Positions 60,901-64,000 of a DNA stretch of 64,000 bases are shown here, piece by piece. Position numbers and translations under genes: made by a program. Position 1 is the first letter of the stretch, and each line of letters opens with the position of its first letter. Origin of the DNA: Diphasiastrum complanatum (lineage: Eukaryota; Streptophyta; Lycopodiopsida; Lycopodiales; Lycopodiaceae); contig CM055094.1 of the NCBI GenBank assembly GCA_029204225.1, positions 25,661,041-25,725,040 on the forward strand, read 5' to 3'. The notes under the pieces are model-generated. The model searched no databases. It was not told where the DNA came from and was given only the letters and a program-made list of their open reading frames with translations.

Positions 60901-63889
60901 CAGAAAGGGTGAATCAATGGTTGGAGTGCTGTTTACAACATTTTGTATCAATTATTGGCAATTTGGAGGCCAAAACTTAGAAGTAAACTTAGAGATACAT
61001 TTTTTTATGTTAATAAGACCTAGAAATAGTAAATTTACTATTTTTAGAAAGTAATTGGTGGGTCAAGGTCGGATTTTGGGCCTATTGACTATTAGTGATG
61101 AGATACATTGAAACTAGTCACTTTATAACTAGGTTTCTGGTAAGTACTTGGAAACTACCAATTAGGGAAATATTTGGCAAGTGGCCAAATGACATAATTT
61201 CTGCTATAAATAGCTGTACTTTCATGAAGAAACTTATCAAATGTTCTTTCTATTATTGAAGAACTTTCCTCTTTTGTCCTCTTGTCTTCTAAGTTCTTTT
61301 AACGTTGGTGATATTAGTGTGTAGAATGCATCTAAACTTGTATGGAATGATTTCACACGTGTGAGGACCGTTGTACAGCTGCTTTAGTATGGACATGGAC
61401 AATAGGCAATTCAATTTTATCATTCAATGTGTATTTTTCATGATTTTACTTAAACTAGCATGCTAGAATGGAGATTTTCTACATTGTTGATGTTGTGTGA
61501 TGTGCATCCAATTTAGCTAAAGATCTTAGATCCATTTATGTGAATATAAATAAAAGAAGTTTGGAAATACTGCATCAAATATCACGAATGTAGCTATTCT
61601 ACTCCAAACCACAACAATCAAATATGAGAATGCAACAAGAATGAAAGAGTAGGCAAAAACACTCATGTTGATCTACACATTGAAATCCAAAACATCTCAC
61701 AATCATGTGTTGGGGCACATGAACCCAGCAAGGAAGGTCCTATTGGCTTGCATTCACAAGAGGAAGAGGAAGAACTCCAAGTTCACTCAATTGCAAATAA
61801 GCCAAAGGATCCTTCAATTGATGTCTCTCGACTATTTGTAGACAAGGCCCATCTCTTAACAATACATAATTATTAGGGTTCAGTATACTTCATGCTAAAA
61901 GGATGTTTGCAAATGATAAGCAGGCACTTTTAACCGATGATTTCCGTATTGAGCCATGAGTATATAAGGAGGGTGTGCTGCCTACTTGTTGGATTCATAG
62001 GATGTTCTTCTAGATGAAGTTGTTGACCAGGATATATGTCAAGAGCCACACGATATTCCAGATGGAACGAAGGTTCCTGTGGATGTGTCGCAGATGTATG
62101 TCATGGGTCATAGGTTATAGATGGAGCGTAGATTTTTACACATGATCTAGTTGCAAGCAAAAGTTCTAGTGAGCATAGTAGATATTTTGATTGTAGTGGA
62201 GATTTTGATCGTAGAAGAGATTGTAGATGGCACACATGATGTTCAGATAGTGGTAGAGGTTACACGTACAGATGGGAATGGGGATCATTTGAATTTTCCT
62301 ATCTTTCATAGGGATGCCTTTAGGAATGCATAAAAAACCACAAAATTGTAGTAACAAGTCACTGGTCTGTGAGGAGGGCAGATAACCTGGAAACTGGATG
62401 AGATCTTCAAGCAGGTCATACTGTAAAAACAAGCAAGAAATCTGCAGCAGTTTTCCCAGTTGTGAAACTCTAAATAGGTCATATGCGAGGGTCTGGAAAT
62501 TTTGGAAAGAAACTTCTGTATGCCGCAGTCATTTTGAGCTACAAAAATCAAGGGCATTCTTTCTGGATAAATTTGCTGAAATATTGAAAGATAAAGTGAA
62601 ACGGTTCAACATCTGCAGGATTTTGCACATTCATATTTTTTGTCCATACTTGTCATCATAGTTGTCCATTCCAGAATCTGACAAAATCTGGCCAGCAGAT
62701 CCATCCCTTAATTGGTCACCCTCTTTCCACTTAGGCGCACTCCCCAGAAAATCCAGTAACCAAGCTGTCTGGAAATCGTGGCCCTGCTGCATTTTTCAAC
62801 CCCTTTTTTTTCCTTACTTTAAAATACTCATTCCGTCTGAAATGGTCGGAATGGGCTTCTAAGGTTGGAAGGAACCCGAGTAATGAGCAGTGAAAGCGTA
62901 TGTGAATAATCATGACTCAGCTTGACATGCATGAAGGCAAGCTTCTAGCATTTAGTCGGAAAGAATTGGTAGTCCTAGTTGACGTGGTGGAAGTTTCAAA
63001 CAAGCATAGCAATGTCTTTTGGAAAGTAGTAGAGAACATCCACCTATGCTACAAATTGGTTTGCTATGTCCAATCTACCATCGCATGATTCCTTCAGATT
63101 ATACTGATAAATATCATATCTCCATCTTCCAGATCTCTGTACATTATTCATATGTCAAAGGTCTGTAGGAGTAACAAGCCAATTATAAATTAGCTGTTTG
63201 AATGCAAGAGCAACTGATCCATTAACTATTAACTGATTGTGTGGGAAGCATATTCGCCAGGGAATGGCACATGATACTATTTCTCTTTCATAGTTCCACT
63301 GAGTTTAGAAGAGTTAGAATGGCTGGATGGAGTTTTCCCATCCAATTTTTACTTCCATCCACAATCCAGCCTTTACGGCCAGTGTTTTTCCATTTGCTGT
63401 ACAAATCCTGCTTTTATAAGCTCACCTTGTAAGTTCTCCTCGTTCTAAGAAGAACTGTTGTTTCATGTATAGAATTCTTGAAATGTAGACTGGGACAATT
63501 GAAGAAATTTACTGGTTACACTACGTAGATTCCATGATCATTTGATGAAAACTTATCCTATTAAAGTTTGGAAATTTTGGTGGATTTAGGAGGTCCCCGG
63601 AAGGTTGTGCAGAAGTCTTGGAGTCAAAGCAAAGATTTGTTTGAGGCCTGGCGAAATGGCTGTACTGGGTATGTTGAAGTACTGCACATATGTAGCACAT
63701 TTGTATTGTGAGCTATCAACTCTGAAGTTGGACTTTTCTTGTAGTAGTTTGGTTTGTTAAGTAAATCAGAGCTCTAAGCATGTTCTTATTCTGGTCGAAT
63801 ATCACTTTGTACTGAACAGGTACCCTCTTATCGATGCCAATATGAAAGAACTGTCTGCCACTGGTTTTATGTCAAACAGAGGACGCCAG
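20506..63889 (+). CDS. Cryptochrome DASH (CRY-DASH), 10 exons, 3' end beyond window
   Basis: A blue-light flavoprotein of the photolyase/cryptochrome family. DASH members bind FAD and an antenna folate, and several repair cyclobutane pyrimidine dimers in single-stranded DNA. Plant DASH proteins usually act in organelles. Exons: 20506-20749, 25827-25966, 52062-52292, 52765-52908, 53282-53359, 57243-57359, 57510-57556, 57727-57803, 63590-63668, 63820-63889. They total 1227 nt, exactly 409 codons, with matching phases and no stop. The N-terminal photolyase signature [14 protein letters not shown] is followed by [47 protein letters not shown] and [11 protein letters not shown]. This order and spacing identify DASH rather than PHR2, (6-4) photolyase or plant CRY1/2. 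The remaining FAD-domain C-terminus lies beyond position 64000. The N-terminal extension is only about 30 residues, with no clear transit peptide. Introns 1, 2, 5 and 8 have grown by transposon insertion. Confidence 0.93.
20760..20965. repeat. About 102-bp imperfect tandem duplication inside intron 1
   Basis: The phrase TATGGCTGTTCAATCC followed by TGTCA and CTTTCTC occurs at about 20787 and 20889 with matching surroundings. The duplication begins just after the exon 1 donor. Confidence 0.7.
21606..21989 (+). repeat. 5' LTR (384 bp) of the intron-1 gypsy element
   Basis: TGTTACGAG to TTTTTAACA, followed one base later by the primer site. Rich in GCATGC words. It is 17 bp longer than the 3' LTR and differs at scattered sites. 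Confidence 0.92.
21991..22003 (+). other. Primer-binding site
   Basis: TGGTATCAAAGCC, one mismatch from the usual initiator-Met tRNA complement TGGTATCAGAGCC, directly after the 5' LTR. Confidence 0.88.
22640..23845 (+). pseudogene. gypsy integrase remnant with chromodomain-like tail
   Basis: The frame at 22772-23098 carries the integrase core start ([15 protein letters not shown], then [33 protein letters not shown]). The conserved sequence continues in broken frames ([12 protein letters not shown]-like at 23176, a tail with [17 protein letters not shown]-like words near 23730). A small insertion repeats GATGATCCACAGACGG near 23060, and several codons have become stops. The same region at 33463-34521 is open, so this copy has simply decayed. 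Confidence 0.88.
23842..24218 (+). repeat. Polypurine tract and 3' LTR (367 bp)
   Basis: The polypurine tract AAGGGGGGAG (23842-23851) immediately precedes the LTR at 23852-24218. The LTR ends TTCCTAACA before the CATGG duplication. Confidence 0.92.
24224..25826. other. Rest of CRY-DASH intron 1, no gene
   Basis: Only short out-of-frame open stretches and a few short repeated phrases (CACAAGTCACAA, ACTTTAGG around 25040-25100). The last 40 bases form a T-rich tract before the acceptor ATGCAG. Confidence 0.6.
25827..25966 (+). CDS. CRY-DASH exon 2
   Basis: Acceptor ATGCAG, donor GTAAGA. It completes the split codon and encodes [17 protein letters not shown], then [17 protein letters not shown], the family's conserved helix and strand of the alpha/beta domain. 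The codons at both ends match exons 1 and 3. Confidence 0.93.
26640..28075 (+). pseudogene. copia remnant 4 in CRY-DASH intron 2
   Basis: The frame at 26764-27102 is a Gag fragment ([20 protein letters not shown], then [12 protein letters not shown]). From about 27190 pre-integrase sequence follows ([18 protein letters not shown]), then the frame at 27348-27722 with [33 protein letters not shown] and KFKDVMEN. The integrase stops there and the sequence jumps to an acidic linker with [20 protein letters not shown] (27830-27900). The integrase catalytic C-terminal half and all RT are missing. Confidence 0.85.
28391..29584 (+). repeat. 1.2-kb direct repeat R, copy 1
   Basis: Shares about 1.2 kb with 48396-49599 in the same orientation, starting AAGGTTTGAGAAACGTC and ending ATGAGCTAGCAG. 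The copies differ by substitutions and small indels (about 10 bp near 28550, about 21 bp near 29440). Inside, a guanine-rich GGGGACGAG precedes TGTTAGAAGATTC at 29373. That resembles a polypurine tract plus the start of an LTR, so the unit may be the 3' part of a retroelement. The long frame at 28619-29149 is discussed in the findings. Confidence 0.9.
29371..29392. repeat. Inverted repeat at LTR-like start
   Basis: TGTTAGAAGA is followed, after a short spacer, by its complement within TTCTTCTAACA (29373-29403 overall). The first arm recurs exactly in copy 2; the second arm has one change there. Confidence 0.6.
29585..30640 (+). pseudogene. Ty3/gypsy RT/RNase H remnant
   Basis: At 29795-29930 lies the N-terminal RT segment ([20 protein letters not shown], then [15 protein letters not shown]). 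The 29985-30320 part is readable only in shifting frames. It includes [14 protein letters not shown]-like, [20 protein letters not shown] and [12 protein letters not shown]. About 100 codons are deleted. RNase H at 30345-30625 is open and has [20 protein letters not shown], then [17 protein letters not shown]. It is a different lineage from the element at 31177-34890. Confidence 0.85.
30662..31176 (+). repeat. LTR-like segment with short internal repeats
   Basis: Starts TGAGCATCC. About ten copies of a 12-17 bp word (CCGACAAATCTGA or CCGAACAATCTGA) lie between 30690 and 30875. A promoter-like part follows (TATCTATATAGAG near 31058). The segment ends near TTGAACA at 31175. Its position after a gypsy RNase H and its composition suggest a 3' LTR, but no partner LTR was found. 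Confidence 0.5.
31211..31546 (+). pseudogene. gypsy protease C-terminal part
   Basis: The open frame matches the end of the retropepsin domain of gypsy elements ([13 protein letters not shown], then [12 protein letters not shown]). The catalytic D-S/T-G lies upstream of the preserved part and is missing. Confidence 0.8.
31566..32785 (+). pseudogene. gypsy reverse transcriptase and RNase H
   Basis: The start (31570-31900) needs a frame change near 31720 and has a stop near 31868. From 31911 the frame is open for 291 codons. It shows [35 protein letters not shown] and the catalytic [10 protein letters not shown], then [12 protein letters not shown]. RNase H follows with [34 protein letters not shown] and TDHESLRYL. 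It ends at a stop at 32784, so the tail continues in another frame. Confidence 0.9.
32783..33430 (+). pseudogene. gypsy RNase H-integrase connection and zinc-binding domain
   Basis: A 215-codon frame with [16 protein letters not shown] (the end of RNase H), then an acidic Ser/Asp-rich linker ([17 protein letters not shown]). The integrase HHCC zinc finger follows: H at [10 protein letters not shown], then C-x-x-C at TSCQKCQ. A TAG stop at 33428 breaks the frame just before EIPAGKWES. Confidence 0.88.
33463..34521 (+). CDS. gypsy integrase catalytic core and chromodomain
   Basis: 352 codons, open. The DDE core is intact: D in SMDFIVGLP (33463), D in [12 protein letters not shown] and E in the [11 protein letters not shown] region after [15 protein letters not shown]. 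The C-terminal part has [12 protein letters not shown] and [11 protein letters not shown]. It ends in a chromodomain-like segment ([16 protein letters not shown], then [11 protein letters not shown]). Integrase inserts the cDNA; in chromoviruses the chromodomain helps choose heterochromatin. The upstream frame is broken, so it cannot be made as a normal polyprotein here. Confidence 0.88.
   Translation: MDFIVGLPKTQKGNDVIWVTVDRLTKMAHFIPTKTTVRAPELARLFVDGLFKLYGLPSGIVSDRDSKFTGNFWRAVFYHLHTKLYMSTTDHPQTDGQTERVNQVLEDMLRAYVSKKQTNWEEYLSILEFAYNNTKHSATGYSPFMLMYGFQPRSPTAVGFKQEKVEAARNFLEDLNQMIEHAKRSIRQSQDRARHYADPHRRDVQFSTSEKVYLRVPVDSKTLKSGVCAKLSPRYCGPFTISRRLGKVTYELELPHISKVFPVFHVSQLRKALTRSDNLVGDSVLVLPLDPQQPPHEPEEILDSRETQTRHTLYREYLVKWNDRPVENASWERGSVLRKIFPDFVLEDRDNS
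34519..34890 (+). repeat. Polypurine tract and 3' LTR (358 bp)
   Basis: AAGGGGGAGGGAG precedes an LTR at 34533-34890 (TGTTACGAGCTCG ... CCTATTACA). It is about 3% different by eye from the inverted LTR at 37526-37883, which has the same length. It is followed by GCCCC (34891-34895). Confidence 0.93.
34896..35129 (-). pseudogene. hAT transposase N-terminal exon with BED zinc finger (inverted)
   Basis: A minus-strand frame starting at 35129 ([13 protein letters not shown]) carries the BED finger of plant hAT transposases: W at RWTCRYC, C-x-x-C, then [11 protein letters not shown] and a final Cys. The BED finger binds the transposon ends. The frame then shifts near 34960. The rest of this hAT gene lies on the plus strand from 37889, so this exon has been flipped relative to its gene. 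A (CT)28 microsatellite lies just upstream in its leader. Confidence 0.85.
35135..35190. repeat. (CT)28 microsatellite
   Basis: A pure dinucleotide run, read as (GA)n on the strand of the hAT exon. Open frames across it code for Ser-Leu or Arg-Glu repeats and are not genes. Confidence 0.95.
35200..35805 (-). CDS. copia Gag (UBN2-type), truncated
   Basis: 201 codons, open, minus strand. The pattern is typical copia Gag: [12 protein letters not shown] near the start, [43 protein letters not shown], then a Ser/Lys-rich tail. The zinc knuckle and everything downstream are missing; the frame ends beside the hAT leader microsatellite. In this family Gag forms the particle around element RNA. The first 20 or so codons may extend upstream without a break, so the start is uncertain. 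Confidence 0.85.
   Translation of the reverse strand: MKVVLLAKELWDIVDGIEVKPEGDVAIITKWRLRDGKAFAMITLTIKDSQISHIRAAQTAKDAWDILATLYDIRDITSKLPLRKKFFTLRMSDADSVSSHLNTFKNLMEQMAATGSVIEDSDAVMTVLWSLPDVYENWVMAISTQEHLALSRVILMLLQEEIKRAASSSGSGSDPKALYSKRNEKFRSKRSTQSDYPDRQG
35999..36010 (-). other. Primer-binding site of minus-strand copia
   Basis: The plus strand reads GCTCTGATACCA, the complement of TGGTATCAGAGC, between the Gag leader and the LTR. Confidence 0.88.
36011..37298 (-). repeat. 5' LTR of minus-strand copia (about 1.29 kb)
   Basis: On the minus strand it starts TGTCAAG and ends TTCCGACA, immediately before the primer site, so the ends are TGTC...GACA. It is AT-rich with many CTGATTT/CTGAAAT-type words. 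It contains an open minus-strand stretch at 36078-36300. No second LTR exists for comparison, so the outer boundary rests on the terminal inverted repeat only. Confidence 0.6.
36078..36263 (-). CDS. Unrecognised acidic coiled-coil reading frame in an LTR
   Basis: A short minus-strand frame (61 codons from its ATG, open further upstream to about 36300). It is rich in Glu, Leu and Lys (for example [15 protein letters not shown]) and would form an acidic coiled coil. It ends with a stop 68 bp before the LTR border. I do not recognise it. It may be a captured gene piece, a small LTR-encoded protein or chance. Confidence 0.3.
   Translation of the reverse strand: MAYRKGKEPMEVEEQEQFAEELDELVTKEQFLQLVTEVDELKLALANFKSSVEDIHLDYCW
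37299..37511 (-). other. GC-rich leader segment between two retroelements
   Basis: Unusually GC-rich for the window, with ACGCG-type words (GACGCGTCC and variants), split by two A/T homopolymer tracts. It lies between the copia LTR and the gypsy primer site, so in element orientation it is where the gypsy 5' leader should be. No reading frame was assigned. Confidence 0.5.
37512..37524 (-). other. Primer-binding site of the inverted gypsy half
   Basis: The plus strand reads GGCTCTGATACCA, the complement of TGGTATCAGAGCC, one base from the inverted LTR. It identifies that LTR as the 5' one. Confidence 0.9.
37526..37883 (-). repeat. 5' LTR (358 bp) of the split gypsy element, inverted
   Basis: Reverse complement of the 3' LTR at 34533-34890, with about 11 differences in 358 bp. 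It is followed by GGGGC (37884-37888), the complement of the GCCCC after the 3' LTR, as expected for the target duplication of one insertion. Confidence 0.93.
38051..38560 (+). pseudogene. hAT exon: Pro/Ala-rich linker and helical domain
   Basis: Open after acceptor TTGGTAG at 38050. It begins with a Pro/Arg-rich, low-complexity stretch, then has [20 protein letters not shown] and [19 protein letters not shown], then [20 protein letters not shown], the usual helical region before DUF659. Confidence 0.82.
38936..38958 (+). repeat. 23-bp inverted repeat arm, left
   Basis: Begins GTGAGTCGTGACC. It is the exact reverse complement of 42459-42481, about 3.5 kb away, and lies within an intron of the hAT gene. 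Confidence 0.9.
38985..39182 (+). pseudogene. hAT exon: DUF659-like domain
   Basis: Encodes [20 protein letters not shown], then [20 protein letters not shown] and [18 protein letters not shown]. It ends HVVQ at a GTATAT donor. In this family the Asp of SDGW is the first catalytic acid. Confidence 0.88.
39404..39655 (+). pseudogene. hAT exon: catalytic core second Asp and CAAH motif
   Basis: Acceptor GTGCAG. It encodes [16 protein letters not shown], where the Asp is the second catalytic acid. In another frame follows [12 protein letters not shown], the hAT C-x-x-H signature. Then EDVAKIP, a stop, and [20 protein letters not shown] and [17 protein letters not shown]. One frameshift and one stop interrupt it. 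Confidence 0.88.
39889..40497 (+). pseudogene. hAT exons: core C-terminal half
   Basis: The first part reads [20 protein letters not shown], stop, then [20 protein letters not shown]. After an intron, the second part (from about 40255) reads [40 protein letters not shown], stop, [19 protein letters not shown]. This matches the region of plant hAT transposases that carries the third catalytic acid. Confidence 0.82.
40659..41652 (+). pseudogene. hAT exons: dimerisation domain and acidic tail
   Basis: [20 protein letters not shown] is followed, after a stop and frame change, by [20 protein letters not shown], then [12 protein letters not shown], the hATC dimerisation signature. Small exons follow: at 41132, [20 protein letters not shown]; at 41362-41652, a very acidic, Ser/Glu-rich segment ([20 protein letters not shown]) ending in RRLRRRRA, a basic tail that may act in nuclear import. 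Confidence 0.85.
41653..43040. repeat. hAT 3' flank of short repeated words
   Basis: No gene. AT-rich, with many overlapping copies of words such as AGTACTTAGTA, AGTAGTTA, TTCAAGTTTCAA and CTAGTACCTAG. hAT subterminal regions often look like this, but I did not find an 8-bp target duplication that would fix the element's end. Confidence 0.5.
42459..42481 (-). repeat. 23-bp inverted repeat arm, right
   Basis: Begins AGTGGACCGTGG and exactly complements 38936-38958. It lies downstream of the hAT stop, in a region of short repeated words. Confidence 0.9.
43060..43160. repeat. Cluster of GGTTCGAACC-type palindromes
   Basis: About seven copies of TTCGAACC/GGTTCGAA or one-base variants lie in 100 bp, directly before the copia gag remnant. 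A looser version occurs at 57985-58060 in intron 8. Confidence 0.6.
43141..45185 (+). pseudogene. copia retrotransposon 5, Gag tail to RT start
   Basis: The Gag zinc knuckle [14 protein letters not shown] is at about 43255. The protease active site is [11 protein letters not shown] (43450), and pre-integrase is [17 protein letters not shown] (43844). The integrase core runs HNDICGPM (44035), [17 protein letters not shown] and [16 protein letters not shown]. Then [17 protein letters not shown] and, after a stop at 44494, [17 protein letters not shown] and the acidic linker. RT starts [11 protein letters not shown] and ends abruptly after [13 protein letters not shown] and FSPVVK at about 45180. 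Frames change near 43760, 43960, 44500 and 44815. Gag's N-terminus, most of RT and both LTRs are missing. Confidence 0.88.
45186..45835 (+). pseudogene. Unrecognised proline/serine-rich then coiled-coil frame
   Basis: The join to copia RT is abrupt at 45180. A Pro/Ser/Thr-rich part (45185-45395) is followed by an acidic then helical part with [60 protein letters not shown] and basic [13 protein letters not shown]. Stops at about 45263, 45566 and 45702 interrupt it. I cannot name the family. It resembles the variable N-terminal ORF of some retroelements. Confidence 0.35.
46073..46091. repeat. (GATT)n simple repeat
   Basis: Four to five GATT units ending GATTATC. Confidence 0.85.
46120..46350 (+). 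repeat. Dispersed LTR-like repeat, copy C
   Basis: A weaker relative of 2905-3265: TTGATCTAGATTAGCAATT, the segment around AATCATTGATC, CACATGTGTGG, GGCCTGTAGA and CAAGATTGCCAAA in the same order. Confidence 0.5.
46351..47700. other. No gene recognised
   Basis: Only chance-like frames (for example 46472-46813 minus). The sequence is moderately GC-rich at 46380-47150, then AT-rich. It is probably old retroelement sequence. Confidence 0.4.
47716..48370 (-). pseudogene. Unrecognised minus-strand coding remnant
   Basis: Two minus-strand frames (47997-48359 and 47716-47955) together with the overlapping 48158-48343 read like one protein broken by frameshifts. Segments are [20 protein letters not shown], then [20 protein letters not shown], then [20 protein letters not shown] and a basic C-terminus. 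The composition is protein-like rather than random. I do not recognise the family; a retroelement Gag or a captured gene fragment are both possible. Confidence 0.35.
48396..49599 (+). repeat. 1.2-kb direct repeat R, copy 2
   Basis: The second copy of 28391-29584, about 20 kb downstream and in the same orientation. It keeps a 171-codon frame at 48627-49142 matching the 176-codon frame of copy 1. The LTR-like TGTTAGAAGATTC is at 49366. Confidence 0.9.
49600..50852. other. No gene assigned; LTR-like promoter segment
   Basis: The frame at 49705-49929 (75 codons, Arg/Lys-rich) is unrecognised. A TATA-like CTATAAGTAGGG at about 50139 is followed by a GAGAGA tract and a leader-like sequence, consistent with an LTR promoter. 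No primer site or partner LTR was found. Confidence 0.4.
50853..51603. mobile_element. Inverted-repeat element with 11-bp flanking duplication
   Basis: Flanked by direct repeats GTTTGAATCAT at 50842-50852 and 51604-51614. Both ends are dense in GAAACGCG/CGCGTTTC words in inverted arrangement (left 50870-50930, right 51535-51600). The left has ATGATTCTCCGAAACGCG. The right, read in reverse, has ACGATTCTCAAAACGCG. The interior has long T and A homopolymers at 50940 and 51505. No transposase. A Mutator-like or foldback MITE is plausible, although an 11-bp duplication is longer than the usual 9. Confidence 0.6.
51615..52061. other. End of CRY-DASH intron 2
   Basis: AT-rich intron sequence with nothing else recognised. 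It ends at acceptor TGATTGCAG before exon 3. Confidence 0.7.
52062..52292 (+). CDS. CRY-DASH exon 3
   Basis: Acceptor TTGCAG, donor GTAAGT, phase 0 on both sides. It encodes [11 protein letters not shown], a variable lysine-rich loop of about 20 residues, then [11 protein letters not shown] and [10 protein letters not shown]. The loop sits where DASH proteins differ in length, so I read it as exon rather than a retained intron. Confidence 0.93.
52765..52908 (+). CDS. CRY-DASH exon 4
   Basis: Acceptor TTGCAG, donor GTATCA, 48 codons. It encodes [11 protein letters not shown], then the linker between the alpha/beta and FAD domains (PLSLAPLP ... [14 protein letters not shown]). Confidence 0.92.
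53282..53359 (+). CDS. CRY-DASH exon 5, non-canonical GC donor
   Basis: Acceptor TTTCAG. It encodes [20 protein letters not shown] and ends WAK. The only donor that keeps the frame is AAAG followed by GCATGT at 53360, a GC-AG intron. The nearby GT at 53364 would make the next codon a stop. Confidence 0.88.
55080..55590. repeat. Foldback-like segment rich in GTTTCGGAAC words
   Basis: The left end (55100-55155) has CTGTTCCGAACA, GAAACGTACTATATG and CACGTTTCGGAACA. The right end (55510-55565) has GTTTTGGAACGGAACATG, TTCTGGAACATG and CCGGAACGGG. The words occur in opposing orientations, as in the element at 50853-51603 but with a different core. No target duplication was confirmed. Confidence 0.4.
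55983..55994 (-). other. Primer-binding-site motif of a minus-strand LTR element
   Basis: The plus strand GCTCTGATACCA is the complement of TGGTATCAGAGC. The sequence to its right (55995-56110) would be an LTR on the minus strand. No Gag was found to its left, so only a remnant survives. Confidence 0.5.
56126..56280 (+). pseudogene. copia RT fragment in intron 5
   Basis: Encodes [20 protein letters not shown], then [18 protein letters not shown], the conserved copia RT segment ([11 protein letters not shown]). It is isolated, with no other domain next to it. Confidence 0.88.
57243..57359 (+). CDS. CRY-DASH exon 6
   Basis: Acceptor GATGTAG, donor GTAAGC, 39 codons. It encodes [20 protein letters not shown], then [14 protein letters not shown], the strongly conserved start of the FAD-binding domain, including residues that pack on the flavin. 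Confidence 0.93.
57510..57556 (+). CDS. CRY-DASH exon 7
   Basis: A short exon of 47 nt encoding [15 protein letters not shown], with the Trp codon split across the next junction. The acceptor AATGAAG follows a T-rich tract; the donor GTACTA is weak but restores the Trp codon. Confidence 0.88.
57727..57803 (+). CDS. CRY-DASH exon 8
   Basis: Acceptor TGGCAG, donor GTAGGT. It encodes [19 protein letters not shown], then NNIFHLG, the core FAD-binding helix of DASH proteins. Confidence 0.94.
57889..57953. repeat. (TC)n microsatellite in intron 8
   Basis: About 32 TC units, 86 bp after the exon 8 donor. Open frames across it are Ser-Leu repeats only. Confidence 0.95.
58640..60960 (+). pseudogene. 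Ty3/gypsy remnant in CRY-DASH intron 8
   Basis: RT starts near 58750 ([19 protein letters not shown], then [16 protein letters not shown]). It continues through [36 protein letters not shown] and catalytic [10 protein letters not shown] (usual FxDDILIYS). Next come [20 protein letters not shown] and RNase H with MVDVSGSGI (usual TDASGxGIG, key Asp kept) and VIAYESRKL. Integrase is very decayed ([20 protein letters not shown] near 60655). There are at least ten stops. Gag, protease and identifiable LTRs are missing. Confidence 0.88.
61020..61480 (+). repeat. LTR-like repeat X, plus-strand copy
   Basis: Shares order and motifs with the reverse complement of 11046-11510: GTGGCCAAATGACAT, TATA-like CTATAAATAGCTG (about 61202), GTGTAGAATGC, then TTTCACACGTGTGAGG (61351). 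It follows the gypsy remnant and could be its 3' LTR, but the gap and decay prevent proof. Confidence 0.55.
61481..63589. other. Rest of CRY-DASH intron 8, no gene
   Basis: Several short frames (62151-62333, 62398-62661, 62662-62862), none recognisable. The intron ends GATTTAG before exon 9. Confidence 0.6.
63590..63668 (+). CDS. CRY-DASH exon 9
   Basis: Acceptor ATTTAG, donor GTATGT. It encodes [20 protein letters not shown], then RNGCTG, in phase with exon 8, 5.8 kb upstream. Confidence 0.93.
63820..63889 (+). CDS. CRY-DASH exon 10, second GC donor
   Basis: Acceptor GAACAG. It encodes [20 protein letters not shown], then GRQ. In this family the next residues normally begin IVCSF, but the sequence here reads GCATGTCC, so the donor is again CAG followed by GCATGT. 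The rest of the gene is outside the window. Confidence 0.9.
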
Positions 63890-64000
63890 GCATGTCCTTT
63901 TACATTCTTGCTGTCCAGAAAAGTTCAGCGTCGTAGTTCTTCTTAGAGAAGTATGATGGCTTGTCTATAATCTTCGCTGAAACTTGGGCCTTGGGACTTT
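63890..64000. other. Start of CRY-DASH intron 10 (GC donor)
   Basis: Begins GCATGTCC and runs to the window edge. The remaining exons, coding for the rest of the FAD domain and the C-terminus, are not in this window. Confidence 0.8.

Overview
This is nuclear DNA of a land plant with a repeat-rich, long-intron genome. The evidence is spliced genes with AT-rich introns, decayed Ty1/copia and Ty3/gypsy retrotransposons with initiator-Met tRNA primer sites, hAT and CACTA DNA transposons, and one plant-type cryptochrome gene. The species cannot be named from the sequence. No bacterial, phage or CRISPR features are present.

The only host gene I can support is a cryptochrome DASH (CRY-DASH, photolyase/cryptochrome family) on the + strand. 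Ten coding exons lie between 20506 and 63889 and the gene runs off the right edge. Joined, they give exactly 409 codons with matching intron phases and no in-frame stop, covering the photolyase-homology N-terminal alpha/beta domain and the first part of the FAD-binding domain. More than 40 kb of the 43 kb locus is intron. Intron 2 alone is 26,095 bp and is a transposon graveyard. Two introns appear to start with GC rather than GT, both with the donor GCATGT.

Layout. 1-6400: intergenic sequence with short tandem repeats, a tRNA-Asp-like pseudogene and LTR-like repeats. 6400-11040: a decayed copia element (LTR part, primer site, gag to RNase H). 11040-14150: an LTR-like repeat and two further copia remnants, one with its reverse transcriptase deleted. 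14150-16300: repeats only. 16620-18397: the 5' part of a minus-strand CACTA element. 18714-20500: LTR-like repeats, then the region upstream of CRY-DASH. Intron 1 (20750-25826) holds a complete but internally deleted gypsy element with LTRs, primer site, polypurine tract and a 5-bp target duplication.

Intron 2 (25967-52061), left to right: a copia remnant; copy 1 of a 1.2-kb repeat; a gypsy remnant; the 3' half of a chromodomain gypsy element; an inverted hAT BED-finger exon; a minus-strand copia gag with its LTR; the inverted 5' LTR of the same gypsy element; the rest of the hAT gene; another copia element; an unidentified proline-rich/coiled-coil reading frame; copy 2 of the 1.2-kb repeat; and an inverted-repeat element with an 11-bp flanking duplication. 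The most informative structure is at 31177-42500. A gypsy element entered a hAT transposon, and a later inversion with one breakpoint inside the gypsy element flipped the gypsy 3' half together with the hAT N-terminus. Intron 5 carries a small copia fragment and intron 8 a decayed gypsy element with an LTR-like repeat.
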